DNA of 64,000 nucleotides from Glaciecola flavus (GTDB lineage: Bacteria; Pseudomonadota; Gammaproteobacteria; Enterobacterales; Alteromonadaceae), in the NCBI RefSeq assembly GCF_042646125.1, contig NZ_JBHRSW010000047.1:62001-126000 (forward strand), read 5' to 3'. Positions 18,843-27,894 of the stretch are shown here, piece by piece. Within the stretch, counting starts at the first letter, position 1, and each line of letters starts with the position of its first letter. The notes under the pieces were generated by a model that was not told where the DNA came from, did no database searches, and worked only from the letters and a program-made list of their open reading frames with translations. The position numbers and the translations under genes are program-made.

Positions 18843-18872
18843 AGCGCTTTTTCTAAGCTTAGAAAAAGCGCT
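18843..18872. terminator. 30-bp perfect palindrome, possible terminator
   Basis: A perfect 15+15 palindrome beginning AGCGCTTTTTCTAAG lies between the end of the module-2 permease gene and the start of the spondin-domain gene, both on the minus strand. As RNA it would form a long hairpin, with T/A-rich segments inside the arms but no T-run after it. It may end the transporter transcript or act as an operator for the downstream gene. Confidence 0.5.
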
Positions 18873-18958
18873 ACATTAACGGTAAAAAGTCATAAAAATC
18901 ATAAGGATGATTAAAAGTTAACAAATTTGTAACTTTTTTATCACGGCGATTGCCTTGT

Positions 18959-21397
18959 TCACTCCGCACGTAAGTTGTGTACTGGCGTAGACATAGCGGC
19001 ATGTGCTGCATGTAAAGCTATGATAAGCCAAGCGAGTAGGAGTGGCATCAGTCCAGCCACTATAAATATGCCAAGATTCAAGTCTATTCGCTGGGAAAAT
19101 TGCTGTAACCAATGTTCCATTGAAATATAGGCCAAGGGCCAAGCAAATAGGTTTGCTATTAGCACCAATATAGAGAATTCACGAGTCAATAGCGTAATGA
19201 TATTGAGCACGGATGCGCCCATTACTTTGCGAATGCCAATTTCTTTTCGTCTGCGTTCGGTCGTAAACGCGGCAAGGCCAAATAATCCCATTGAGGCCAC
19301 AGTAATTGCCAAGCCACTAAAAAACAAAAAGACAGTGGCTTGTTTTTCTTCCTGCCTGTACATGTCGTCAAAGTTTTCATCAAGTGAGCTTCGGTTGTTT
19401 ATTCTATTTGGCATCAGCTCAGAAAATATCTTATCAATATGAAATAAAGCGGCATCGCGTTGATCAGGTGCGTATCGAATGCTCAGTTGGCGCTCTTCAT
19501 ATTTCACCAAGTGATAAATTTGCGATTGGCTATCTTCGCGCACCGAACCAAAGTGAATATCTTCTACGACGCCAACGATCTTATAGTTCGTGTAACCAGG
19601 CGCAAATGGAATTTTGATAAATTTGCCAACAGCTTGCTCTGGCGAATAACCTAAATCGTTGGCGGCACTTCGACTAACAATGGCAAACCCGCTTCCGACC
19701 AAGTTATCTTGCGTCGGGATTTGAACAAAAGTATCACCTAGTTCTTCCGAAAAATATCTCCCAGCAATGAGTTTGATTTTGTAGTGGGGATGAAAGTGAT
19801 AGCTAACATTGAGAGTCGGAATACTAACCATGTTTTCCGCAACGATATTCTGGTCTTCTCTGACATAAGACCAAATATCTTGCAAAGGCGAAGTGAGCAA
19901 TTGCTGCGCACCGGCAACAGAAGTGATGGCGGGATGACTAAGTAATTGTTCGCGAAACGTATTGTATAAAATATGTCGATTAGGGTAAGCCTGCGTTTGG
20001 AACAAAGGGATCGTTATATTGTTCGCTCTGTCATAACCGGGATCGGCATTGCGAGCAAAATCGACTTGCTTAATCACCACAATAGTGGCGACGATTAGGG
20101 TAATGGATATTGCAAATTGTAAAACCACGAGTACTTTTCGAATATTTGTGGTGCCTTTGCCCTGAATAGCTAAACCTTTCAGCACCTGCTGTGGCTTAAA
20201 ATGGGTGAGGTAAAATGCAGGGTAACTCCCAGCAAAAATGCCCACAATAAGCGTTGCTACTAATATACCGGAGAGACTTTCATAGCTGTACAAATTTACG
20301 TCGCTCATGTTCCGTTCGATAAAATGTGCAAAGTAGGGCAAGCTGATTTCTACAATGGCATTTGCGATCAGCATGGCGATGGCGGTAATGAGTGTGGATT
20401 CAACCAAGAACTGAACTGAGAGTTGTGAACGGCTCGCACCGAGTGCTTTGCGCACACCTACTTCTTTCGCCCGTTGCGTGCCTCTGGCCGTACTCAAGTT
20501 CATGAAGTTAATGCAGGCAATGAGCAAAATTACGATGGCTATTAGCGAAAAACTGTAAACGATTATATAGCTTCCGTTTGTTCCAATTTCGTAGGATAAG
20601 TTTGAATGGAGGTGGATGTCGGTCACGGCTTGCAATCGAATAGATTGATCTTCTGTCACGTTTTCACCAAACGAATCCATCAGCGCAGGAAATTTTGACT
20701 GTAACAACGCCGGATCGGTGCCCGCTTTTAGGCGCAAGTACAGATACGAATAGTTGACATCCCAATTTTTAAATTCGTCGGGCACCCAGTTTCGCATTGT
20801 TTCGTAGGCGATCAGTAGACTAAACTGCATATGCGTATTATGCGGCTGGTCAGCAAGCACCGCGGTCACCTCAAATGGCGTCTGGCCGAACAAATATAAG
20901 TATTGTCCAATGGGGTTTTCGCTGCCAAATAGGGTGTTGGCGAGTGATTTACTTAGTACTAAGGTATTCGCTCGATCAAGTGCGCCCTCTCTTGCTCCAG
21001 ATATAACTTCAAAATTAAAGGTATCAAAAATATCACTGTCGGCCATCAGCATGTCCGTCACTTCTACGACCTTATCGTCTCGACCGAGGGTCATGTCAAA
21101 ACCTGAACCCATGAGCGAGATTGATTCGATATACTGACTGAATTCTGCCTCAATTGCGTCTTTAAATGGAGGCGCAATAAGCGCTATGTGTAAGTCTTCA
21201 TTGTCATAGTGTCGGGTCACACGGTAGATATTTTCGGCATCATCATAATATTTGTCGAAGGTATTCTCGTGACGTACAAACAGTAAAATCAAAAAGCAAA
21301 TAGACAAACCCAGCGCCAAGCCAAGTATGTTGATGATGCTAAACAACTTGTTGACAAGGATATTCTGTATAGCAATTTGTAGGTAACTTTTAAACAT
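18959..21397 (-). CDS. Double MacB/FtsX ABC permease, module 2
   Basis: An 812-residue permease with two tandem MacB_PCD-FtsX units: helix at about 20-42, periplasmic domain, three helices (about 275-400) with coupling motif GVRKALGAS, a further helix near 425-445, a second periplasmic domain, and three helices at the C terminus with GIRKVMGAS. I start it at ATG 21397, overlapping the ATPase stop by 8 nt; an ATG at 21442 lies inside the ATPase gene. It corresponds to the sum of the two half-size permeases at 2394-4952. It acts with the ATPase and adaptor encoded just upstream. Substrate unknown. Confidence 0.88.
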   Translation of the reverse strand: MFKSYLQIAIQNILVNKLFSIINILGLALGLSICFLILLFVRHENTFDKYYDDAENIYRVTRHYDNEDLHIALIAPPFKDAIEAEFSQYIESISLMGSGFDMTLGRDDKVVEVTDMLMADSDIFDTFNFEVISGAREGALDRANTLVLSKSLANTLFGSENPIGQYLYLFGQTPFEVTAVLADQPHNTHMQFSLLIAYETMRNWVPDEFKNWDVNYSYLYLRLKAGTDPALLQSKFPALMDSFGENVTEDQSIRLQAVTDIHLHSNLSYEIGTNGSYIIVYSFSLIAIVILLIACINFMNLSTARGTQRAKEVGVRKALGASRSQLSVQFLVESTLITAIAMLIANAIVEISLPYFAHFIERNMSDVNLYSYESLSGILVATLIVGIFAGSYPAFYLTHFKPQQVLKGLAIQGKGTTNIRKVLVVLQFAISITLIVATIVVIKQVDFARNADPGYDRANNITIPLFQTQAYPNRHILYNTFREQLLSHPAITSVAGAQQLLTSPLQDIWSYVREDQNIVAENMVSIPTLNVSYHFHPHYKIKLIAGRYFSEELGDTFVQIPTQDNLVGSGFAIVSRSAANDLGYSPEQAVGKFIKIPFAPGYTNYKIVGVVEDIHFGSVREDSQSQIYHLVKYEERQLSIRYAPDQRDAALFHIDKIFSELMPNRINNRSSLDENFDDMYRQEEKQATVFLFFSGLAITVASMGLFGLAAFTTERRRKEIGIRKVMGASVLNIITLLTREFSILVLIANLFAWPLAYISMEHWLQQFSQRIDLNLGIFIVAGLMPLLLAWLIIALHAAHAAMSTPVHNLRAE

Positions 21398-22085
21398 GTG
21401 CGAGACCCACCTTGCTTGAATCTTGTGAGACCACTTGTCCATCGAACAGGTGAATGATTCTGTCGGCGTATTCAGCGTGATAAGGAGAGTGTGTTACCAT
21501 CATAATTGTGGTGCCAGCTTTGTTCAGTTCGCTAAGCAATTGCATGACATCATCCCCGTTTTTAGAATCTAAGTTTCCGGTTGGTTCATCTGCCATTATC
21601 ACTTTTGGTGAGGTACTAATCGCTCTCGCAATGGCTACACGCTGTTGCTGACCACCTGAGAGTTGTTGAGGCATATGTGTGGCGCGATGGCTAATGTTTA
21701 GTTGTTCCAACACTTCTTCAACGCGATCTTTGCGGTTTTTGGCACTTAAGCCTTGATACAAAAGCGGCAATTCAACATTGTCTGCGACTGACAATTCATC
21801 AATAAGATTGAAGCTTTGAAAAATGAATCCCACTTTTCCTTTTCGTTGTTGAGCAAGCTGACGTTCAGACATGCCGTGAATAGCTTCTCCATTAAAGTAG
21901 TATTCTCCAGAGCTGGGTGAATCTAACATGCCAAGTGTATTTAAGAGCGTAGACTTACCACAGCCTGAAGGCCCCATAATCGAAATAAACTCACCCTCAT
22001 CGATATGAATATTGATATTGTTTAAGGCTTTGGTTTCGATATCTTTGGTGCAGTAAATTTTATTGATATTCTGTAGTCGGATCAT
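21390..22085 (-). CDS. MacB/LolD-type ABC transporter ATPase, module 2
   Basis: This 231-residue ATPase has Walker A GPSGCGKST (about 38-46), signature LSGGQQQR, and Walker B VIMADEPTGNLD, with Q-loop IFQSFNL and H-loop MVTHSP. It is closely related in layout to the module-1 ATPase (1645-2391) but lacks its C-terminal tail. Its 3' end overlaps the permease gene start, and the adaptor gene ends 9 nt upstream, so the three form one transcript. Confidence 0.93.
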   Translation of the reverse strand: MIRLQNINKIYCTKDIETKALNNINIHIDEGEFISIMGPSGCGKSTLLNTLGMLDSPSSGEYYFNGEAIHGMSERQLAQQRKGKVGFIFQSFNLIDELSVADNVELPLLYQGLSAKNRKDRVEEVLEQLNISHRATHMPQQLSGGQQQRVAIARAISTSPKVIMADEPTGNLDSKNGDDVMQLLSELNKAGTTIMMVTHSPYHAEYADRIIHLFDGQVVSQDSSKVGLAHV

Positions 22086-22094
22086 AATTTGCCT

Positions 22095-23342
22095 TTATTC
22101 GTCTTTGATTTGTAAGTTGTCTGCGTCTGGATAGTTTTTATAGTTGGATACGATGACGCGTTCGTTGACCTTTAATCCAGCCAAAATTTCAACTTGGCTG
22201 GGGGTTTGGCGGCCAATTTTTATGGCTCTTCGCACAGCTGTGTTGCTGCCATCTTCAATAACATATATCCACTTTCCTCCGGTTTGTTGCATAAAAGCGC
22301 CATTGTCGATGAGCAAGGTTTCGCTTGACTCACTGAGCGCTAACTTTGGTGTCAGTGTTTGTCCACGGCGGATGTTGTCTGGTGAGGTACCTACAAACAC
22401 CAAGTCTACCTCGAATTCGCGATTGATAATCTTTGGGTAAATCTTGCTTAGAGACAGTGTGTACTGATGACCATTGAGTTCAGCTATGGCTTGTTGTCCT
22501 AGGGCTAGACGGTGTAGGTAGAACTCGCTGACAAACCCAGAGGCTTTGAAGTTAGTGATATCATCAATTTGACCCAAACGTTCTCCACGAGCGCGACTTT
22601 CGCCTAGTTCAATATCAAAAGATGTGAGTTGACCTGAACGCGGGGCTTTAACTAATAAATTTTCCAGATTGGCTCGCGCTATATCGAGGTTCTGCTCAAG
22701 CTGTTTGACACTTGTTTGAAGCTGCGTAATTTGTTCTTGTCGCAGCTGCTCCTCTTGCCCCTGACTTTCTATAATCAGTGCTTTTCGAGCATGTAAATAG
22801 TCAATTTCGTCTTGTAGCCTTTGCAAGGCTTCCTCGCTGAGGACGTCTTGCATATTTTTTCGTCGAGCCAGTTTCTTCGCTGCCAAAGTTATCTGGTAGT
22901 CTACGTCCATCAATTCTCGTTTTATCGTCAAGCGATAACGCTCAATGGCAAGTTTGGTATTGCGCAAGTTATTCAGTTGCTCGCTGACTTGGGCTTCACG
23001 TGATATGAGATCCAATTGTAAGGCTGTATTGCTCAATTTTAGTAAGGCTTGTCCTTGTTCAACATACGCCCCTTCTTCCACAAAAATGGCCTCAACACGA
23101 CCGCCTTCAATCGCATCTAAGAACACGGTTTTTAAGGGCTCTATGCTGACTCTGAGTGGGATATAGTCCTCAAATTTTGCTATCTTAGCTTTTGAAGTGA
23201 TCAGGCTCGAGGCTAGTATAGTGTGTGAACCTGTTTTTTGGGGTAAAAATAGCCATGCAAGGTATATGAGCAAAGCGATGACCAACACCGTGACTAAGTG
23301 CCGAGCAGAAAAACGCCTTGTCTTCTCTATTTTCTTATCCAT
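22095..23342 (-). CDS. HlyD/MacA-type periplasmic adaptor, module 2
   Basis: A 415-residue membrane fusion protein with one N-terminal helix (about 16-33), lipoyl domain halves, a coiled-coil hairpin of about 120 residues (roughly 110-240) and beta-barrel domains, ending in a segment similar to the module-1 adaptor (NERVIVSNYKNY compared with NDQIIISNYEQF). The longest open frame starts at 23411, but that region contains the sigma-54 promoter at 23392-23407. The transcript would begin near 23381, so the real start must be downstream; ATG 23342, giving MDKKIEKTRR before the helix, fits. It is the first gene of the minus-strand transporter operon. Confidence 0.85.
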   Translation of the reverse strand: MDKKIEKTRRFSARHLVTVLVIALLIYLAWLFLPQKTGSHTILASSLITSKAKIAKFEDYIPLRVSIEPLKTVFLDAIEGGRVEAIFVEEGAYVEQGQALLKLSNTALQLDLISREAQVSEQLNNLRNTKLAIERYRLTIKRELMDVDYQITLAAKKLARRKNMQDVLSEEALQRLQDEIDYLHARKALIIESQGQEEQLRQEQITQLQTSVKQLEQNLDIARANLENLLVKAPRSGQLTSFDIELGESRARGERLGQIDDITNFKASGFVSEFYLHRLALGQQAIAELNGHQYTLSLSKIYPKIINREFEVDLVFVGTSPDNIRRGQTLTPKLALSESSETLLIDNGAFMQQTGGKWIYVIEDGSNTAVRRAIKIGRQTPSQVEILAGLKVNERVIVSNYKNYPDADNLQIKDE

Positions 23343-23391
23343 TCTTGGTGTGTTTTTTGAATCAATTGAGTTAATAAGATATGTTGATAGC

Positions 23392-23407
23392 AGCCAATAA
23401 CGTGCCA
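23392..23407 (-). promoter_or_regulatory. Sigma-54 (RpoN) promoter, module 2
   Basis: On the minus strand the sequence is TGGCACGTTATTGGCT: a perfect -24 element TGGCACG, a 4-nt spacer and a -12 element TGGCT that differs from TTGCW at one position. It would drive the adaptor-ATPase-permease operon with transcription starting near 23381. It falls within the 5' part of the longest open frame of the adaptor gene, which corrects that gene's start to 23342. The module-1 promoter has the same -12 variant. Confidence 0.8.
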
Positions 23408-23457
23408 TCAAGATATTTGTATATAAAACAAGTAATTAAATGTAGACTGGCTGATTT

Positions 23458-23503
23458 AAAGTGTACGGAATTAATATAGTAAGTGTTCGAAAACGTACAC
23501 TTT
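23458..23503. promoter_or_regulatory. Probable activator (UAS) sites, module 2
   Basis: Three half-sites related to AAGTGTWCG occur here: AAGTGTACG at 23459-23467 and AAGTGTTCG at 23481-23489 as direct repeats 22 bp (two helical turns) apart, and CGTACACTT inverted at 23494-23502. The last two form a near-palindrome with a 4-nt centre, and the first and last form perfect 10-bp arms. The cluster lies about 50-95 bp upstream of the minus-strand sigma-54 promoter and about 80 bp before the divergent regulator gene, whose product (23586-24968) probably binds here. Confidence 0.65.
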
Positions 23504-23585
23504 TTATGGAAATGAAGTAGAGTAATACAGCTATCATTTGTTTAAGTGAGCATAGCCAATGCAAGCAAAAATACAGTGAGAGAAA

Positions 23586-24968
23586 ATGAGTAAAGAAGAG
23601 GCGAACATTCTTGTTGTAGATGACGATGCAGATATTTTGTTTACCGCAGAGATGTTTTTGAAGCGTCATTTTGGCAAAATTTATACGCTAGATGACCCCA
23701 ACAATATTGAAAATCTTCTCCTTACTTCGTCAATAGACCTCATACTGTTAGATATGAACTTTGCGCTAGGTTTGAACACGGGCGCCGAGGGATTGCATTG
23801 GCTTAAACGTATATTGTCAATCTCGCCTGATATGGTCGTGATCATGATGACCGCCTACGGTGACATTGGTTTGTCGGTAGAAGCAATAAAAGAGGGAGCC
23901 ACGGACTTTGTATTAAAGCCATGGAAAAACGAAAAGTTACTCGCCAGTATTCATTCTGCCCTACTACTCAGTAAATCAAGGCAACAACTTGCTAGTCTAC
24001 AAGTTAGCCAACAAGCCCTGCAAACACAAACCACATCACCGGAGATTATAGGTCAATCCGCTTCCCTTAAACGCTTGCTTAGACAGGTAGACAAAGTCGC
24101 TATAACCGAGGCCAACATACTAATTTTGGGAGAAAACGGTGTCGGAAAAGAGCTCATTGCACAGCAAATATACCGTCAATCTTCGCGCGCAAATCGCGTG
24201 ATGTTGAGTGTCGATTTAGGTGCTGTGCCAGAGTCGCTGTTTGAGAGTGAGTTATTTGGTCACGTTAAAGGTGCTTTTACTGACGCACACTCTGATCGTC
24301 CCGGCCGATTTTTAGCAGCGTCTGGCGGTACTTTGTTTTTAGATGAAATAGGCAATTTACCTCTCCATTTGCAAGCCAAACTGTTACGGGCACTAGAGCA
24401 AAAATCCATATCACCTGTTGGCTCCGATCGAATGATACCCGTCGATGTGCGTTTAATTTGTGCGACAAATGCAAATTTAAAAGCTTTAGTAGAACAAGGC
24501 GATTTCCGCGCCGATTTGTATTACCGTATCAACACGGTTGAACTTGTCGTACCGCCATTGAGAGAACGAATTGACGACATTCGTTTGTTAATCGAACATT
24601 ACATCCGACGCCATTGCAAAAAATACAAACTCGGCAGTAAGTCTATTGATACTGACGCATTTCAAGCGCTTTTAACATATCACTGGCCCGGAAATGTGAG
24701 AGAGTTAGCGCATACTATTGAACGCGCCTTAATAATGAGTGACAACGACGTTTTATTGGTAGACGATTTTGTATTGCCATCAAATACAAGTGCGAAACCG
24801 AGTAAAATACCGAGTGAATTATTATCTAATTGCAATTTATTAGAGCTAGAAGCCTTGGCGGTAAAACAAGTGCTAGACAAGTATCATGGCAATATTACGC
24901 AAAGTGCAAAAGAACTCGGGATCACCCGAGCAGCCTTGTATCGCCGAATGAAAAAGTTTGGTTTTTAA
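23586..24968 (+). CDS. NtrC-family sigma-54-dependent response regulator, module 2
   Basis: A 460-residue regulator with receiver (phosphoacceptor D56 in LILLDMNF, acidic residues D12-D14), AAA+ domain (Walker A GENGVGKE, loop GAFTDA, Walker B LFLDEIGN) and a Fis-type helix-turn-helix at the end (TRAALYRRMKKFG). Its recognition helix resembles that of the module-1 regulator (SRQALYRRLNKLG), matching the similar DNA sites. The loop has Asp where most sigma-54 activators have Gly (GAFTGA). It is divergent from the transporter operon it presumably controls and is followed by its kinase gene. Confidence 0.92.
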   Translation: MSKEEANILVVDDDADILFTAEMFLKRHFGKIYTLDDPNNIENLLLTSSIDLILLDMNFALGLNTGAEGLHWLKRILSISPDMVVIMMTAYGDIGLSVEAIKEGATDFVLKPWKNEKLLASIHSALLLSKSRQQLASLQVSQQALQTQTTSPEIIGQSASLKRLLRQVDKVAITEANILILGENGVGKELIAQQIYRQSSRANRVMLSVDLGAVPESLFESELFGHVKGAFTDAHSDRPGRFLAASGGTLFLDEIGNLPLHLQAKLLRALEQKSISPVGSDRMIPVDVRLICATNANLKALVEQGDFRADLYYRINTVELVVPPLRERIDDIRLLIEHYIRRHCKKYKLGSKSIDTDAFQALLTYHWPGNVRELAHTIERALIMSDNDVLLVDDFVLPSNTSAKPSKIPSELLSNCNLLELEALAVKQVLDKYHGNITQSAKELGITRAALYRRMKKFGF

Positions 24969-24970
24969 AT

Positions 24971-26308
24971 ATGTCTTTTCGTTGGCGTTACAGAAGTACT
25001 CTAATCGCTTTGTTAACTGTTTTTGCTGGGCTCGTTTGGGCTATTGCCTATGTCACGACACAAACTCAGTACTTCTTTACCTCAATTGTACTCGTTCTTG
25101 TGACTGTAGTTTTGGTCGTTTCACTCATTTACTTGTGGGAGCGGCAATTGCGAATTCTGAGCAATTTTTTCGAATCCGCGAAACAAGGAGACTTTACTCA
25201 AGGTTTTACCGAGAGTGGATTGGGACGTGAATTGGCAAATGAATTAAACAATTTGTCGCTTCACTTCCAACAGTCTGCCAGTGCACAGCGAGCAGAAATA
25301 TCCTTGTTAACCAGCATCATTCGTCAAGCGCCAATTGCGATTATTACCTTTGACAATAAAGGACGAGTTCATATTTTTAATCAAGCAGCCTCAGTACTGC
25401 TCAATATCAAGGCTCCTTCTTCAGTAAATGAAATATTGATTGACGGACACACATTACTTGAAATTCTAAACCAAGACGTACTAGAGCAAAATACGATTAA
25501 GATCAGCCAAGATGGTATTGTGTTAAATCTGAAATTTTCGGTCTCTAGCGTGTTTTTGCTGGACTCAGAACAGAAAGTTGTCACCGTCGAAAATATTGGC
25601 AAACAAATTAACCAAGCCGAGTATGAAGCGTGGAGGAGCCTGATTGGTGTGCTCACTCATGAAATGATGAATTCAATCACGCCAATCGTGTCTCTTGCGG
25701 ATAACTGCAAAGACATACTCAATCATAGTTCGTTGTTTGAAGCGTTAGACAATACTCTCCAGCGAGATTTAGAAGATGTGCAGCGAGCTGTTGCCACCAT
25801 ATCAAATCGCAGTCAGGGTATTATGAGTTTTGTTGATGGTTATAGACGACTGAGCAAAGTACCTCAACCTAAGAAAGAAAGCGTAGGTTTACAAGGTCTT
25901 ATCCAAAGTGTTGTGGCTCTCTGTGGTGATGCAATGAGCAACAAGAACATTCGATATTGTAGTGAGGTTTTACCCACAGATTTAAAAATATTTGCGGATC
26001 ATCAACTTGTAGAGCAAATCTTAATAAATTTACTCAACAATGCCATTGACGCCTGTGAAAAAAACGGTCAAATAAAGCTGAGGGGAAAGCTTCAAAAGAG
26101 CAATGTGATCGTAGAGATAATCGACGATGGTTGTGGCATGGATAGCCATGTGCTTACTCAAGTGTTTACACCATTTTATACCACTAAACGCACAGGCACA
26201 GGAATTGGTATGAGTTTGGTGCGTCAGATTATGTATGCGCATGGAGGACAAGTGACCCTGTCATCTGAGCGGAATAGAGGCACTAAAGTCAGTTTAGTTT
26301 TTCAATAA
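24971..26308 (+). CDS. Sensor histidine kinase with minimal periplasmic loop, module 2
   Basis: A 445-residue kinase starting at ATG 24971, two bases after the regulator stop; a longer frame from 24830 overlaps the regulator and is rejected. Helices at about 10-28 and 36-56 leave a periplasmic loop of about 7 residues. A HAMP-like linker and PAS domain (about 110-215) precede H230 in THEMMNSITPI, the N-box NLLNNAIDAC, DDGCGM and GTGIGMSL. The layout matches the module-1 kinase. The lack of a periplasmic domain suggests sensing inside the membrane or through the partner transporter. Confidence 0.9.
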   Translation: MSFRWRYRSTLIALLTVFAGLVWAIAYVTTQTQYFFTSIVLVLVTVVLVVSLIYLWERQLRILSNFFESAKQGDFTQGFTESGLGRELANELNNLSLHFQQSASAQRAEISLLTSIIRQAPIAIITFDNKGRVHIFNQAASVLLNIKAPSSVNEILIDGHTLLEILNQDVLEQNTIKISQDGIVLNLKFSVSSVFLLDSEQKVVTVENIGKQINQAEYEAWRSLIGVLTHEMMNSITPIVSLADNCKDILNHSSLFEALDNTLQRDLEDVQRAVATISNRSQGIMSFVDGYRRLSKVPQPKKESVGLQGLIQSVVALCGDAMSNKNIRYCSEVLPTDLKIFADHQLVEQILINLLNNAIDACEKNGQIKLRGKLQKSNVIVEIIDDGCGMDSHVLTQVFTPFYTTKRTGTGIGMSLVRQIMYAHGGQVTLSSERNRGTKVSLVFQ

Positions 26309-26457
26309 GTTTAGTGCGCACTTTGTAGTATAATTTCAACCGATCCTAATAGTTTTGTAATTGAATTCTGGATAGCGAATTCCTCGTTGCGAACGTCGTG
26401 CAAACTAAGCTTCGTGATGTTTGTTACCCCGAATTTAATTTATATATGGGTCAACTA

Positions 26458-27747
26458 ATGAGTAAACAGATTGTAATTGTTGGAGGCGGCGCAGGTGGCT
26501 TAGAACTTGCCACTACTTTAGGACATAAATTCAAGAACACAGCATCGGTAGATGTATTATTAATTGATAAGTCTCCTTATCATATTTGGAAGCCACTTTT
26601 TCATGAAGTCGCAACCGGTTCGCTGGATGTGGACATGGATGGTGTAGACTATCGTGCGCATGCGGCAAACCATCATTTTGAGTTTCAACTGGGCGAGCTG
26701 TGTGGTTTAGTGCGAGAGCAAAAGTCTATCCAGATAAAGCCAATACAAAGTGATAATGGTGAGGAGCTAGTACCCGCACGAGAGGTGTCTTACGATATTT
26801 TGGTGCTGTCGATTGGCTCTATTACGAACGATTTTTCGACTCCTGGTGTAAAAGCCCACTGTTTAACCATCGATACCACTAGTCAGGCAGAAAATTTTCA
26901 CAAGAAAATTTTGAATGAGTTTTTGAAAATTAAAGCATCGTCTGAACACAAACCACTGAAAATCAATATTATTGGGGGAGGGGCGACCGGTGTTGAGCTT
27001 TCAGCTGAGTTATTTAAGCTCACCGATTTAATTAAAACATACGGTTTTACCAAAATCAGCCGCCATTCCATAGAAGTCAATTTAATTGAGGCTTCCAGTC
27101 GTATTTTGCAAGCACTACCTGAGCGCATCTCAGATTCAGCTGCAAAAGTATTGGCTCAACTTGGTGTCAATGTACATGTTAACACCCAAGTAGAAGAAGT
27201 TACCGCAGGTGGTGTGATTATCAAAGATGGCAGCATAATTGAGTCGGATATTAACGTGTGGTGTGCCGGCGTAAAAGTATCTGAGCACTTTGCCTCTTTG
27301 GGCGGTTTGCAAACAAACAGGATCAATCAATTTGATGTTTTACCCACTTTGCAGTCGGTTTCTGACGACAGCGTGTTTGCGATCGGCGACTGTGCAAGCT
27401 TAAAGCAAGAAAACGGGCAATTTGTGCCCCCGCGAGCGCAATCCGCGCACCAAATGGCTGCAACCGCAGCAAAAAACATATGTAATTTAATTAATGGCAA
27501 AGCACTACAAAGTTTTGTTTACAAAGACAAAGGCTCACTGGTTTCATTTGCTGATTACACATCGATCGGTTTTCTGTCGAGTTTGGCGCATAAGCAAGTC
27601 TTTGTTGAGGGTTGGGTTGCACGAAATTTATATGTTTCGTTGTACCGGCTGCACCAAGCATCACTGCACGGCTACATCAAAATGTTGTTGCTCATGTTAG
27701 TAGGACGAATTAATCGTCGTTTAAGACCCAGAATGAAGCTGCATTGA
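26458..27747 (+). CDS. ndh: Type II NADH:quinone oxidoreductase
   Basis: This single-subunit, non-proton-pumping NADH dehydrogenase is a peripheral inner-membrane flavoprotein. Its 429 residues align throughout with E. coli Ndh: FAD-binding IVGGGAGGLELA near the N terminus, WKPLFHEVATGSLD, NAD-binding IIGGGATGVELSAEL, the second FAD motif VFAIGDCAS, PPRAQSAHQMA, and the membrane-binding C terminus ending INRRLRPRMKLH. I start it at ATG 26458, just before the FAD motif; an ATG at 26446 is possible. It stands alone, 147 nt before modA. Confidence 0.95.
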   Translation: MSKQIVIVGGGAGGLELATTLGHKFKNTASVDVLLIDKSPYHIWKPLFHEVATGSLDVDMDGVDYRAHAANHHFEFQLGELCGLVREQKSIQIKPIQSDNGEELVPAREVSYDILVLSIGSITNDFSTPGVKAHCLTIDTTSQAENFHKKILNEFLKIKASSEHKPLKINIIGGGATGVELSAELFKLTDLIKTYGFTKISRHSIEVNLIEASSRILQALPERISDSAAKVLAQLGVNVHVNTQVEEVTAGGVIIKDGSIIESDINVWCAGVKVSEHFASLGGLQTNRINQFDVLPTLQSVSDDSVFAIGDCASLKQENGQFVPPRAQSAHQMAATAAKNICNLINGKALQSFVYKDKGSLVSFADYTSIGFLSSLAHKQVFVEGWVARNLYVSLYRLHQASLHGYIKMLLLMLVGRINRRLRPRMKLH

Positions 27748-27894
27748 TTGTATCGCGCATTTGAGTCGTAAATTATGAGCGCAACGTGGTTTATTGTGCT
27801 CAATTTATCTTAACTACTTCATCTCAATGAGTATAATTATTGACATGATGGTTTGTATTTCTTTGTCGCGGATGCGGTTGTATTGACTAAATTA

